Below are positions 1 through 11,369 of a stretch of 64,000 nt of DNA, in pieces. Below the pieces are notes generated by a model. It did no database searches, was not told the DNA's origin, and saw only the letters and a list, made by a program, of their open reading frames with translations. Numbering within the stretch: the first letter of the stretch is position 1; the number at the start of each line of letters is the position of its first letter. The DNA comes from Bombyx mori. Its lineage: Eukaryota > Arthropoda > Insecta > Lepidoptera > Bombycidae. The stretch is taken from assembly GCF_030269925.1 (NCBI RefSeq), contig NC_085110.1, positions 4,898,001-4,962,000 of the forward strand, given 5' to 3'. A program made the position numbers and the translations under genes.

Positions 1-61
1 TATTTTTGGTTTTATGTGTGTTTTAATGTTTCCGAAGCGAAGCGAGGGCGGGTCGCTAGTC

Positions 62-338
62 GTGTAATAAAAATGAAACCCGCAAAATTATAATTTGCGT
101 AATTACTGGTGGTAGGACCTCTTGCGAGTCCGCGCGGGTAGGTACCACCACCTTGCCTATTTCGGCCGTGAAGCAATAATGCGTTTCGGTTTGAAGGGTG
201 GGGCAGCCGTTGTAACTATAATGAGACCTTAGAACTCATATTTCAAGGTGGCTGACGGCATTTATGTTGTAGAGTCCGGTAAGCACTTAACATCAGGTGG
301 GCCGTGAGCTCATCCACCCATCTAAGCAATAAAAAAAA
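62..338 (+). mobile_element. tRNA-derived SINE (family A, Bm1-like), 5'-truncated copy
   Basis: Carries the AT-rich linker (AAACCCGCAAAATTATAATT) found between the tRNA-like head and the body of this family. The body follows, starting GGTGGTAGGACCTCTTG, and the copy ends AAGCAAT plus an A-run. The tRNA-like head is absent. The family recurs at least 17 times in the window. The name Bm1-like comes from memory of silkworm SINEs, not a search. Confidence 0.8.
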
Positions 339-339
339 T

Positions 340-720
340 CCCCACATACGTCTCGTGCCCTCTAGGCCCAGACACCTCGTATGTGGTTCGTTTCTTTGCC
401 CGACATGTACAGTCTTCCACGAACACGGAGCGCTATTAGAGAAGTAAGAGCGAGGTGGTGAGCGATAAATTCTCCAAGGACCACCACCGGCACAAATGGG
501 TCCTGCTCAAGCACGCCGTCAGTCCTCCCTTGCACATGCTCAAACAGAGTCCAACTTGAATCACTGTTGTAGGACCTATACAGGCAGGCGTAGATTTAGG
601 TAAAATCCCGTGGTCTACGTGCAGCCACAAGAGGCACAGGTCCCATTGCTCGAGGCCCTGAAGCCGGCGACAGCAGACATCGGCTCGGACGAATAAGCAC
701 ACTCCGGCTTTACGTAGGAG
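340..720 (-). pseudogene. Degenerate non-LTR retrotransposon endonuclease fragment
   Basis: The minus strand reads RADVCCRRLQGLEQ, then DLCLLWLHVDHG, and after a frameshift VVVLGEFIAHH. This order resembles the N-terminal AP-like endonuclease of RTE/jockey-type LINEs, which usually reads DLxxLWLRVD...IYACLYRSHS...VVLGDFNAHH. The VVVLG and LWL blocks sit in different frames and the GDFN aspartate is replaced (GEF). The fragment is therefore dead. No RT domain follows. Clade assignment is tentative. Confidence 0.5.
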
Positions 721-859
721 GTGTGCTTCATTACGTGGCCGGGGTATGCGAGGTAGGAAGTACTATCCAAAGAAGACATCTACGTATCAGTCGGAAAAAG
801 TAGGGTCGGCCGGAAAAAGTGTTTGAAAATAACATAAAACACATTAAAAAAAATTGATG

Positions 860-2111
860 TATTTCCATAAAAATAGACCCTTAACGAATCACATCCATTT
901 CTATTATTTGACTAGTTCATTTGTTTTCGTACAATGTTGTCTGAAATTGTGATCCATCACGGGTTGAATAACATCACGGTGAATAGTTAGTGGGTGGCTT
1001 GTGCTACGTGACCACGGGCACCAGACCTCTCCGAACACCCTTTCATACGTTTTTGGAACCAACATTTGTTTTGCAAGAGAAAGGGGAGGGAGTTCAATGT
1101 AGGATGGCAGAGTTAAACCATTGTTGCGTCGGATTCGAGTGCGAATTGTCACAGGCAGTCGGACGATTTTATCAATCGCTTATTATTCAGCCTCTAACAA
1201 ATGGTTGATGACTCATTTATGAGCGCGAGTGGGATAACATTTTATCGTATTTGCGTAGATATGCTACGTTATCAAAAATATGCATTGTGTTTGAACGAAA
1301 ACAGATCTCGACCGCAATTTAAATTCTCATAATTTGAGATAAGGGCATTGTGGTTTTGCGTCAAAATATTATTGACATAAGAGTAGAAGTTATAGATGTA
1401 GCTGAAGCTTAAAAGACTTGGTTATATTCTTTAAACAAGTTTTTTTTAACTAAACTTAAACAAAGAGTGCTAGCTCACATTTCTTAGAAATATAAAACCA
1501 GATAATTTCTTTCCCTGAGCAAAAAAATTGAAACAATGCTATCAAGGTAACAAGATGCTTGTTTGTTTGTTGTATCTGTTCTCGGTGGCCCTAACCATTG
1601 GCGCGGTAGTAAAACGATTTTCATTCGATTCGACTGAGTCCGTCCAACGGTAGCTGATATTGAGCGAGTCCATTGTTGGAGGTGACATCTAAAAGCATTG
1701 TGCTAAGCAGTACAATCGCGCCATTACCGTCTCCATTGTGACAATGTTAACATATCGTTATCTAGATCAAGCGCCATCTATTGTACTACAACGGAGACTT
1801 TTGTGTGAGAAAGTTCTTTTCCTTTTCAGTTTGTGGGGGTCGGACAGTTTTGTTTGAGGTTATTGCCCTAGGGGTTTGAGAGAAATGAATGGGGTTTCCC
1901 TATCTCATGTTTTTATTCAAAGAAAAACATTTTTTTTTAATATAAGAAATTGTTTAATAATTCTTCAATTTAGTGTAATAATACCAAGGATTCGGGCGTT
2001 AGAAATTTATTATGTAGCATCGCTGTGTTTCTCAGAAAGAATTGTTCTCTGATTAGTATAAAAGGGCTTGCGGATTTTTTTTATTTGTCTCGGTAAGTAA
2101 CGATTAAGTAA
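860..2111. other. Unique AT-rich interval, no gene recognised
   Basis: Short ORFs on both strands around 900-1210 overlap each other and show no family motif. One AGCGCCATCT block lies at 1770-1779, the reverse of the CTCF-like AGATGGCGCT seen elsewhere. Nothing else is supported. Confidence 0.5.
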
Positions 2112-2361
2112 GTAACTCACTGGTGGTAGGGCCTCTTGTGAGTCCGTGCGGGTAGGTACCACCGCTCTGCCTATTTCTACCGTGAAGCAGTAATGCGTTT
2201 CGGTCTGAAGGGTAGGGCAGCCGTTGTAACTATACTGAGATCTTAGAACTTATATCTCAAGGTGGGGGCGCATTTATGTTGTAGATGTCTATGGGCTCCA
2301 GTAACCACTTAACACCAGGTGGGCTGTGAGCGGGACTATCCACCTAAGCAATAAAAAAAAA
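2112..2361 (+). mobile_element. SINE family A copy (body only)
   Basis: GGTGGTAGGGCCTCTTG start, GTAGATGTCTATGGGCTCC near the end, then CTAAGCAAT and an A-run. It lacks the tRNA-like head. Confidence 0.8.
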
Positions 2362-2439
2362 TCACAGTATAGTATAGGTATAGTAGTTCTGAAGTTACGT
2401 AACAACAAGACATTTCTTGAGAGACTACACTGTGTAGTT

Positions 2440-2550
2440 GCCTCTTTTTGTTCAGCTCAATCTGGTACTCAAGGTACTTTCGAAGCAACCATGCCCTGTC
2501 AGTAGGCTAATCCATATGAAAGACCACGACGAGCAGGACACAGTTTGTGT
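2440..2550 (-). pseudogene. R1-clade LINE ORF2 C-terminal scrap
   Basis: The minus strand encodes SLLTGHGCFESTLSTRLS. LTGHGCF is the block that precedes the C-terminal zinc motif in R1-type LINEs, and the same block occurs in the larger fragment near 58.9 kb (VLTGHGCFGEFLHWI). Only about 35 residues remain, with no zinc motif. Confidence 0.5.
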
Positions 2551-2589
2551 AATTGGATAGTCACAGGACCCGCTGTACGTTCCTATACC

Positions 2590-3081
2590 TACCATTAGGG
2601 CCGTTGAAAATTCCAACTTGTCGTCCATTCCCGATCCTGCGGACAGAATGGCGGAAGCAGTCGACGTTGCCCCAAACACGTCATTACGGATCCTCCCGAT
2701 CCACTAACGGTGCTTTAGGTACCTCAAGCACCGGTCATCGTTCTCGTCAAACCCGTCGCTTGCGACGAAGGGCTCGACGAGTAAATTAACCCTCAGACAC
2801 AGCCCACTGAGTTTCTCGCCGGATCTTCTCAGTGGGTCGCGTTTCCGATCCGGTGGTAGATTCTGCGAAGCACGACTGTTGCTAGGGTTTGTTTTAGCAA
2901 CGTCGTCAGTTACCTAGTAGTTAAGGTTAGTAGGCAGCGGCTTGGCTCTGCCCCTGGCATTGCTGAAGTCCATGGGCGACGGTAACCACTCACCATCAGG
3001 TGGGCCGTATGCTCGTCTGCCTACAAGGGCAATTGATATGGCCTCTCAAGGTTCTCAGCTTAGGTAGAAAAAAAAAACTTG
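2590..3081 (+). mobile_element. 5'-truncated jockey-type LINE 3' end, split by a family-B insertion
   Basis: The end of ORF2 (GTSSTGHRSRQTRRLRRRA) matches, with one visible change, the C-terminus of the intact element at 48.2 kb. It is followed by the same 3' UTR with its stem-loop (2803-2836). The 3' UTR is interrupted at about 2930 by a family-B tail and resumes at about 3045 (TCTCAGCTTAGGTAG, then an A-run), matching the far end of the intact 3' UTR. Confidence 0.8.
2931..3040 (+). mobile_element. LINE family B 3' tail, nested in a jockey-type 3' UTR
   Basis: Begins TAGGCAGCGGCTTGGCTCTG, continues GGCGACGGTAACCACTCACC and ends CTACAAGGGCAATT. Both sides are jockey-type 3' UTR, so this is a later insertion. 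Confidence 0.75.
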
Positions 3082-3581
3082 TCGTCTCCTTCTAGTAGAC
3101 ATGCTTATGCTGTATGCAATTTTGGTAAATAGGGAGGATGGTTATGATATCTTTGCATGTTTTATTGACAGCCCGCGTCCAAAGGGAGAAGTGGCGTTGA
3201 TTGTGTGACGCCCAACCAAATATTCCGTAAGTCTACTCATAGATCTATTCACATTGGTTTTTGGTGGTATATGATGGTTATTCAGTAGTCATAACGACGC
3301 GTTGTTTCTTAGGTAAGAGATGACCAACCATTGTTACATCCAACAATGACTGGTTAATGAGATCTAATCCATCCCCGCCGGACAATGGCCGCCCCCGCCC
3401 CGATTTTATTAATTAATTCATTACAATAGAACCTGGGTTTCGGAGCACTATCCATTGTTTGCAACAAGATAGTGACTAAGCAGTGTTGACCTTCGTATTC
3501 GGTGTGAGGTTAAAGGGTTTCCTGTTGGATTTATTGATTTTAAATCATGTTTCATCATTAAAATCTTGAAATTCTATCAGA

Positions 3582-3905
3582 CTGATGGTGAGTGGTTACC
3601 GTCGCTCATGGACGTCAGCAATGCTAGGAGCAGAGCCAATCCGCTGTCTACCGTTTAATACTCTCCATAAGCTTCGTTTGAAGAAGGACGTGTCAATGCG
3701 CTCAGGAAACAGCATGGAGGGGAGCTCATTCCAAAGCCGGATAGTACGTGGCAAAAAAGATCTCTGGAAACGCACTGCGGATGAACGCAGTGGCTCTAGG
3801 TAGTATGGATGAACCCTACTCCGATGGCGGGCGATGCGATGGTAAAAACGAGACGATGGTATCAAGATAGCAAGGTTTTCAAAGTAAGCAGCAAATAATT
3901 TCATA
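3582..3905 (-). pseudogene. LINE family B: ORF C-terminus plus 3' end
   Basis: The minus strand encodes about 100 residues including FQRSFLPRTIRLWNELPSML and FKRSLWRVLNGRQR. FxPRTxxLWNxLP is a common C-terminal block of CR1/jockey-group ORF2 proteins. It runs directly into the GGCAGCGGCTTGGCTCTGCC-type tail that appears alone elsewhere. This links the short 'family B' tails to a LINE. The copy is 5'-truncated and lacks a poly(A) tail. Confidence 0.65.
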
Positions 3906-4087
3906 CACCCTTCTGGTTAGAAATTTATGGGTACGCATATGTTAATATAACGGCGTTTTAAACAAAATAAGATACTAAAACTAATATTAGATAACACCTA
4001 CATATGCATTCCGAAACCATTAAATCGATTGTAATGCAACTTGGTACATATATTGTTGGCACTCTAAGGAAGCTTTTTGTCATAGTG

Positions 4088-4512
4088 TCTATATATTAAT
4101 AGGTGAAGCAAAAACTTTGTAACCCTTTTTACAAAAATTGCGCGGACGGAGGAGAATGAAATTTCCCACACTTATAGAGAATATAGACACAGATTACTAA
4201 ATGATATAGAGAAGAAGTGCAGAATGTTATTTTTTTTAATTATGCATAAAAAATACTTTAATCAATAAAAAAACCTTACAGACACTACCATGTATTTGAC
4301 AAACACACGCATGCATACTATTTGTTTACTGTCTAACTTTTCTTATTGCATAAGTAGTATTCTGTCTGTGGTCAATTTGAGAATAGATTAAATAATGTTT
4401 GTTTTTATTAATATTTATCCAAAGTGTAGTCTTGGCAAAACTGTAATTATACAAGTCTTTGACAATAGTGTACAAACTTTTAATTTACTACCGAGGCACG
4501 ACTAGTCTACCA
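4088..4512 (-). repeat. Non-autonomous repeat D, copy 1 (~425 bp)
   Basis: Shares GTGAAGCAAAAACTTTGTA, a CGCGCGGACGGAGGAG block and the ACACTTATAGAGAATATAGA stretch with copies at 34.2-34.6 and 39.4-39.8 kb. No ORF; superfamily unknown. Confidence 0.65.
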
Positions 4513-5003
4513 TTAATGTGCGTGAGGTGGTACGCAAATAATTTTAAGTTAACTATGTTTTTTAAACAGCTAGCGATAGTCCGAGCGGACCTTTAACGAG
4601 TATTATAATATGTATATTATAATTTAGTTTATTTTGGTGTAATATTGTGAAATTTATGTCTAATTATTCTAGATATGTAGTGTTAAGTCCACGCCGCAGA
4701 TACATGTCTGTGACACCCGATTAACCGACCGACCTACGAGTATTTGGTATTTTTATTGGTTTGATAGGGGTAGCCGTGTTTGTCCTTTCGTATCTGTATC
4801 TGTAAGCGCTGTTAAACTTTGAACTAGATGAATTGTGACTTCGTTTGCTCGTCTACTATAATATAAAACAGGAGAATAAAAAAGGCAGAGATTTAGAGAC
4901 ACAATAATAATTAAGACATATAATGAAAAGTATGAAAAAGGAAAAAAATTAAACTTTAAAAAATATTATTTCGTCGACATTTTCGGTCACCTAGATTGCT
5001 TAA

Positions 5004-5241
5004 CACGTTGACTGCGTTATGCGACTTAAAAGCCTCACACGCGACTATTCCCTGATGACGCAGTCAAAACTTTTCACTTAGTGCCTTTAGAAGACAAGTC
5101 CACATTTCTATAAATATGGGTACATTCGAAAACATTTTTCAGGCCTATCAGGTCTCATACGATAAATAAGTCCAATCTTACCGTGGAAAGACCTCATACG
5201 TACTGGCTAAAAAATCGTCATATAGTCTCGCAGTCAACGTG
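5004..5241. mobile_element. piggyBac-type MITE, 238 bp
   Basis: Perfect 13-bp terminal inverted repeats (CACGTTGACTGCG at the left, CGCAGTCAACGTG at the right) are flanked on both sides by TTAA (5000-5003 and 5242-5245). TTAA is the target duplicated by piggyBac transposases. The interior is non-coding and contains a further GACGCAGTCAA motif. It would depend on a transposase encoded elsewhere. Confidence 0.85.
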
Positions 5242-5289
5242 TTAAGCCTGTCGCAGACTCAGGCAGGGATGTTTAAGTTGGAATGGCTC

Positions 5290-5404
5290 TTTTTTTTTTA
5301 TTGCCCTTGTAGGCTGACGAGCATACGGGCCACCTGATGGTGAGTGGTTACCGTCGCCCATGGACTTCAGCAATGCCAGGGGCAGAGCCAAGCCGCTGCC
5401 TACC
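5290..5404 (-). mobile_element. LINE family B 3' tail
   Basis: A T-run, then ATTGCCCTTGTAGGCTGACG on the plus strand, through to CCAAGCCGCTGCCTACC. This is a tail-only copy. Confidence 0.8.
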
Positions 5405-5409
5405 ATATA

Positions 5410-6005
5410 CAAAGCGTAACTTTGTGTGCAGTATATACGTACATTCTGTTAAAAACAGCAGCGAATTTAAAGTATGCAGAACCCGTAAAGATGTTCTGAT
5501 ATAAATATGATTAACTATAAAACGGAGGACGATTTCGGGAACACGAAATGCAAGTGCAGATACGTAGCTGCCGCATCGCGTATCTCCATTGTTTTTGAAG
5601 TACAATGAAGCACCCTCAGCTAAAACAGGGAACGGCAGGAGTTAGCATATGAACAAAGTGGACAAAGGACCCCTCACGTTCGCAACGAAATTTTATTAAT
5701 TGCCTCTGGTTTTATCATTTCATGTGCTTTAAACGGTGGGCGTTTTGTATCATTCGAATTGTTTGGATGTTTCTTGATCGGTTTTTTTATAAATAGTTTG
5801 TAAGCTACGTATAAGTATAGGTAACAATATAGGTACTTAAAGTATTTCTTGTAAATAAAACTCAAAACATATCAGGAATTAGGTTAGTAAATATATTTAA
5901 ATACATTTCTAATATTCATATTAAATATTACTACGGCGTCCTACTGAGTAGAAAATTGGATATATCAAGACGCTCTTAACGTTAACTTTAGTATCGTTCT
6001 AAAAA
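5410..6005. other. Unique AT-rich interval
   Basis: No gene, RNA or repeat recognised. The overlapping minus-strand reading frame into the family-B tail is incidental. Confidence 0.4.
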
Positions 6006-6009
6006 TATA

Positions 6010-6202
6010 GAAAAGTCCTGGAGCCCATAGACATCAACAACGTAAATGCGCCACCCACCCTGTGATATAAGTTCTAAGGTCTTAAGTATAGTTACAACGG
6101 CTGCCCCACCCTTCAAATCGAAACGCATTACTGCTTCACGGCAGAAATAAGCAGAGTGGTACTTACCCGCGCGAACTCACAAGAGGTCCTACCACCAGTA
6201 AA
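6010..6202 (-). mobile_element. SINE family A body, 3' tail missing
   Basis: Runs from GGAGCCCATAGACATCAACA to GGTCCTACCACCAGTAA (plus-strand reading). The final tail and A-run are absent. Confidence 0.75.
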
Positions 6203-6502
6203 ACTATATACTCGTACATACTTATAGCGTGATATGGCATTAATGACAAAAATATCCCCTCAAAACAATCTCCAGCCAACCGCGAAGTATTCAATTCGGT
6301 TATTGCAGTGTGATGCAGCGTTGAAAGATTGAATCTCTCCGCATCTCTGCGGTCCGCCCCTGCGGACAGTATTCAACTCCGTCCGACCGTGACATTCGCA
6401 TACACTCAAACCGAATCAGGTTTCTGATAACCAATTACAGTAAAGCAATTTTTTAAATTTATCACGTTATTCTTAATGTTTTAGGAAAACAGTTTAAAAT
6501 TT

Positions 6503-6823
6503 AAATAAATAATATGTAGTTTAAAAAAACATACAAAACACGCTTTTATAGAAAATCCAACTAAAAAATAGAAAATAAATTTTGATAAATTTGAATTAAA
6601 AATAGTGTAAGAAAAAAAATGATTTTATTGTAAAAAAGCGTGAGGTGCAGATAGTATCAGTAGTTATACATATTTTATGAACAGATATGAGTAGAAGGGT
6701 TATTTTGATAATATCCTGAAAAGCACCCCCTGATTCAAATTTATCAAAATTTATTTTCTATTTTTAAGTGGGATTTTCTATAAAAGCGTACTTTGTAAGT
6801 TTTTTAAACTATTATTTATTTTT
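6503..6823. repeat. Foldback / inverted-repeat element
   Basis: Two arms of about 90 bp (6503-6595 and 6733-6823) are imperfect reverse complements. For example, CGCTTTTATAGAAAATCC on the left pairs with GGATTTTCTATAAAAGCG on the right, and TTTTGATAAATTTGAA with TTCAAATTTATCAAAA. The loop is about 137 bp. This is consistent with a MITE or foldback transposon. No clear target duplication was found. Confidence 0.7.
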
Positions 6824-6878
6824 AATTTTTTAGTTGAATTTCAATTTTTTCATATTTTTTTAAATATTGAATTGTCAT

Positions 6879-7000
6879 CGGTCCTTAATAAGTATACCAA
6901 ATTTCGAGTTAATCCGACGTTTTGAAGGGGGTCAAAATCATGTTCGAAGATTCCGTTACAAACATACATACGTCTGAAGCTAATAAAAGCGTATTAAAAA
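6879..7000 (+). repeat. Dispersed lepidopteran repeat fragment
   Basis: GTATACCAAATTTCGAG, then a GTTTTGAAGGGGGTCAAAAT block, ACATACATACGTCTGAAGCT and AATAAAAGCGTA. This resembles a common 3' module of lepidopteran repeats. It overlaps a 93-aa reading frame (6922-7203) with no recognisable domain. Confidence 0.4.
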
Positions 7001-7227
7001 CAACACGATTTGATAGTGCGTCGAACTTAAAACATGAATTTAGTGATCCTCGTAATCCTGAGCTGGATATATTGAGTCAAAGTTATAAACACACTGTAGT
7101 GTCATCAAACCCTGATACGTGTAAAAATTTTCTTTTAATGTTAATGAAAATTACGGTGAAACGTTCTGTAAAATTGATAAATAAATACAGGTCGAGCTGT
7201 TGAAAGGACATTTAACTTTATTTAATA

Positions 7228-7580
7228 ATTATTTTTTGCTTATATGGGTGGATGGACTCACGGCTTACCTGGTGTGAAGTGATTACCGGAGCCCATAGAC
7301 GTCTACAATGTAAATGCCGCCACCCACCTTGATATAATATGAGTTCTAATGTCTCTGTTTTTAAAATACAACGGCAGCAGTAATTACGCTAATTATAATT
7401 TTGCGGGTTTGATTTTTATTTCACGATGTTATTACTTCATTGTGGAAGTCAATCGTGAACAATTGCTAAGTACGTATTTCATTAGAAAAATTGGTACCCG
7501 GCAGTAGGATTCGAACACCGTTGCATCGCTACATATGAATGCATCGAACGTCTTATCCTATATGCCACAATGACTTCAAT
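7228..7580 (-). mobile_element. SINE family A with tRNA-like head, internally deleted
   Basis: On the minus strand it has a tRNA-like head (B-box-like GTTCGAATCC region near 7510) and the linker with TTGCGGGTTTGATTTTTATT (plus reading). The body follows, lacking roughly the first 85 bp, and then the tail. This copy joins head, linker and body in one element, showing that they are one family. Confidence 0.75.
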
Positions 7581-7599
7581 ACACAACGAATTTAATTTA

Positions 7600-8470
7600 A
7601 TTTAACACTATGAAAGACAGGTTACATTATAATTTTTCTCTCGAATTACGGTGTTGATAATAAAGAATACACGATGCATCTGATAAAAGGTGTTTGATAA
7701 AATCTATTATCAACTTTAATAATGCAACGATCTAGCTAACGTGGCACGTGGTAACTTTGGGTTTTAAATCTCAGAACTAAAAAGCCCTCAGCCATCCAAA
7801 CGTGATTGTAGCGAAAAGAAAAATCTTTAAATGAGTTCAATGATATGATTTCACTGAAATACTAAGCGATGTTAGCTCCTATTATTTCCAGAGAGCTCGA
7901 CGACGGCTCTAGAGAATTCATAAAAGCATAACATCAAACGTTCCTTAGGGTCTTTTGACCCCGATAACGAAATGATACTTTTCTACGCATTTGTGAATTT
8001 GCGGGTGCTTCATCCTAAAATTTGCAATGTACGTATTCATTGATATCAAATATATATTTTATAATGAATATCAAATTAAAATTATTAAATTATCTAGTAC
8101 TTTTGTTCCTTGATTTTTATATTTGTTAGCTAAAATAAATACAAAGTAATTCTTTCGATTCGTAGCTAAAATCTGCTCTCGTTGATTCTGATTTAAAATT
8201 TCATATGTAACATAAACGGCATTTAACTTACTTTTTCAAACTATACCCTGTAGTGTGACTCACTCTTTGTGCTATAGGCTAATCTATTCATTATGTTTTG
8301 ATGTAGCAAATGAAACTGAAATGAAATAAAGAACCTTTCACTCTCTTCTACCTTGACCTTGATTACACTCGCTGAGATCCGATGCGGTCGATGATAAATA
8401 AAATTCTCTACGCAGAAAGTGATCAATTGTGAATTAAATACTTTAGAAACCGTTTTAAAGATTTCTTTTT
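7600..8470. other. Unique AT-rich interval
   Basis: No gene, repeat or RNA supported. Confidence 0.4.
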
Positions 8471-8479
8471 GTTTTTCAG

Positions 8480-8514
8480 GATCTAACGTACAACAAAAGT
8501 TTGGACCAATGTTG
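8480..8514 (+). other. Candidate 35-bp micro-exon
   Basis: A pyrimidine-rich acceptor (TTTCTTTTTGTTTTTCAG) precedes it and a consensus donor (GTAAGT) follows. One frame reads SNVQQKFGPML without a stop. No partner exon was identified, so it may be part of a long-intron gene or a non-coding transcript, or chance. Confidence 0.3.
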
Positions 8515-9160
8515 GTAAGTAGTAGTTTAAAAACAATATTAACAAATCAAAATGTAATTTTATGTAATCTCTTCAAATCAATCAATACGATGTTGAGAGT
8601 AATGATTATTACAAGACAGCGCAAGTAGCAGAGGGAATTGGCGCAGTCACCTCGGGAGTTGGCAAGGCCATCGCGGCATGTCAAGTTCGCTGCCACCACG
8701 CACATATTCTACTAACGCGCTGCTACAGTAACAATAATGGCTGGCTCCCCATTGTTTGGGCCCGTGGCACATTACGCTTTTGTCTCTGCCCTCTCTCGTT
8801 CCTCACAATGCGGCCAGGAAACAAGTGAGCCTTTATTTCGCCTCTTTTTGTCTCGGAGTATCGCTGCTTATTGTCTTCATTCGATTGTTCGGGGCTCTTC
8901 AGAGAGCACATTGTTGTGGAGCCCGTCGTTAGTGCTGAGCTTGCGGATGTGCATGTTCTAAGTGTCGTTTGAATTTTAATACGACTCTGGAAAGTGCACG
9001 AGCTTAACCCGCCGGAACCGGGATGGAGTTTAATGATGTTCGTATTATCATTTACTGTTTAAACTGTCCGGATAACTTTGAACGGCTTGTTGGATATCGA
9101 GCTGTGTAATAGTATAGCTTAGCTTAGTGTTCAAAAGTAAGAATTTAAATTTAATTCTAG
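8515..9160. other. Unique interval with a GC-richer patch at 8640-8960
   Basis: Two overlapping opposite-strand reading frames around 8723-8961 lack family motifs. The patch is less AT-rich than its surroundings and could be regulatory or transcribed. No gene is assigned. Confidence 0.35.
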
Positions 9161-9166
9161 TTAGTT

Positions 9167-9403
9167 TTTTTTATTGGTTACCTGGATGGAGGAGCTTAAG
9201 ACCCACTTGGTGTTGAGTGTTTTCCGGAGCTCATAGACATTAATAACGCAAAGCTTGACAGATATGAGTTCTAAATTCCAGTTTTATAGTATAATGGCTG
9301 TCCTACCCTTCAAACCGAAATACTTTACTGCTTCACTACAGAAATAAGCAGGGTAGTAGAACTTTACCGTGCGGGTTCACAGGACGTCTTAAGACCAGCT
9401 ACG
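9167..9403 (-). mobile_element. SINE family A, diverged copy
   Basis: T-run and ATTGGTTACCTGGATGG at the 3' end, then CCTACCCTTCAAACCGAAAT and GCTTCACTACAGAAATAAGC (plus readings). It is more diverged than most copies. Confidence 0.7.
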
Positions 9404-10438
9404 CAATAAGTTACAGACTTTATTTGATGGAAAAATAAAGTCCCCGCCCATTTGGGGTTAGACGGATATTAGGGTTATAGACATGACAAAGTCAATGCCA
9501 TTACCACCCTGAAGCATCAGGATAATACCTAAGTGTACAAGTGTGATAGCTATCCATCCAAACTGAAAGCTTCTAGAGTCTGTATACTCATATCGAGCTA
9601 TGCAACTATGTTTGGTTCAAATGAGTTCATACAATTATGAGTAGGGTCATTTGCTCATGTCTACAAGGGCAATGAAAAAATCTAAAGTTCTACAAAAGTT
9701 TTAAAGTAGAACTTACTTTTTGATATAGATGGCCATTTAACTTTTTATCAATTTTCGAGCGTGCGGGGGGGGATATTAGGGGTATACATGCAAATAAAAA
9801 GTGTTTTATTTGTGGTTTTATAAAGAGTTTTATGACTGGCCGCCGGCCTGACGACAGCATTTCTTGGCCTATATCTCCAATAGTATATATCCATTGCGAC
9901 GTGGCATGGGGACGGATTGTGACAGTTTCTTCTTTTGGTGTTTATTTTAGTTTTCATCAAAAAAATTTTTAATTTTTTTTTGCATTTTGTTATTTTAAAC
10001 TTTACACTAAAATTCCAATTTTAAAATTAACAAAAAGATGAAAAAATTACGAATGCATAAACGTTATATTCATTAAATGAACTATCCTATTAAGAAAACA
10101 GCAGAACTTATTTGTTGTTACATAAACTATCGCATGGATTAGTTTGAAAAGAAAAAATGGTTTGATGATTGATTAAAATTATGACTTTTAAAGGACTCGT
10201 GGAAATTGGTCACCCCTTTCCGTGATTATAGGTAACATGTCGAGTGCTTATTTATTTATTAAGTTGCACCAACAAAGTGATCATCAATACACTACATTGA
10301 CAAATTGACAAAAGTTCATGGCAGATGTAACCTCAATTATAGGTGCAATCGACAGTGCATTAATAACAAAAATAAAATAAATTATATAACTAAGATTTGA
10401 TTACATTTGATTGGTTGCTTATGATTAATTTATATATA
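9404..10438. other. Unique AT-rich interval
   Basis: Contains only a scrap of family-B tail at about 9656-9680 (TCTACAAGGGCAATGAAAA). Nothing else recognised. Confidence 0.4.
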
Positions 10439-10587
10439 TTTTTTTTTTATTTTTTTTTTTTATTGCTTAGATTTGTGGACGAGCTCACAGCCCACCTGAT
10501 GTTAAGTGGTTACTGGAGCCCATAGACATCCACAACGTAGATGCGCCACCCACCTTGAGATACAAGTTCTAAGGTCTCAAGTATAGT
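10439..10587 (-). mobile_element. SINE family A, 3' half
   Basis: Long T-run, ATTGCTTAGATTTGTGGACG, CCACAACGTAGATGCGCC. It ends at GTCTCAAGTATAGT, so the copy is 5'-truncated. Confidence 0.75.
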
Positions 10588-11003
10588 AAGTAAGTTAATT
10601 ATAACTACTTGAGTGGCACCTATCATACGTTCATGGTACTAAGACAGAAACCTTCCTTGAAATGCCAACAAAACTGTACCAAGTTCAATTGTAATCGGAT
10701 GACGAGGGGCAGTGTGCAAACATTTAGTTTTATTTACATATATTCTTATTAAAATTTTAAAAGATATTAACTTTCTGCGCTAGTTATCTAGCTCAGGGGA
10801 AGGCGTGTTATTTGAAGAGCATCGCTTATTATCGCGCACATCGATAGCGATCCGTCTTTATCTCGGAATGGTACAAGCCGAAGCTCCTCTAGTTAGCATT
10901 GTTCGCGTGGCCCCATTGTAGCCGGTCCTTTGTTGCGGCACGCTCCGTTTTTCCTTTACGTCTCCAAAGCGATGCGGTGGACCGCATGAAGAACTAACTC
11001 ACG

Positions 11004-11369
11004 GGCCCTAGACACGTCCTTACGGATCCATCAGATCCAATAACCTTTGCATTAGATGCCTTCAGCTCTAATACTAGGGGCAGGCTTAGGGACCCCGGTA
11101 ACCGTACTCGTCGAACTCGACAAAGAGGTCGACGTGCAACCTAACCCATGCATCAGCCCGCTGAGTTTCTCGCCGGATCTTCTCAGCGGGTCGCGATTCC
11201 GATCCGGTAGTAGATTCATTCGCGAAACAATTGCTCTTGAGTTGTTAGGTCTCCTTCGGAGGCGCTCGGGCAGTTGTTAGCAAATCCCACCCCTCTTGGC
11301 TGAGCCTTTGCTCGCCCACCTGTCCTGGTGAAACTGGAAAGGCCTTCGGGCCACCAGTAAACTTTCAAT

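Noticed and set aside
1709..1784. Inverted AGTACAAT...ATTGTACT as transposon ends
   Set aside because: Only 8 bp, no target duplication; likely chance.
6922..7203. 93-aa frame
   Set aside because: Starts inside a dispersed repeat module and has no recognisable domain.
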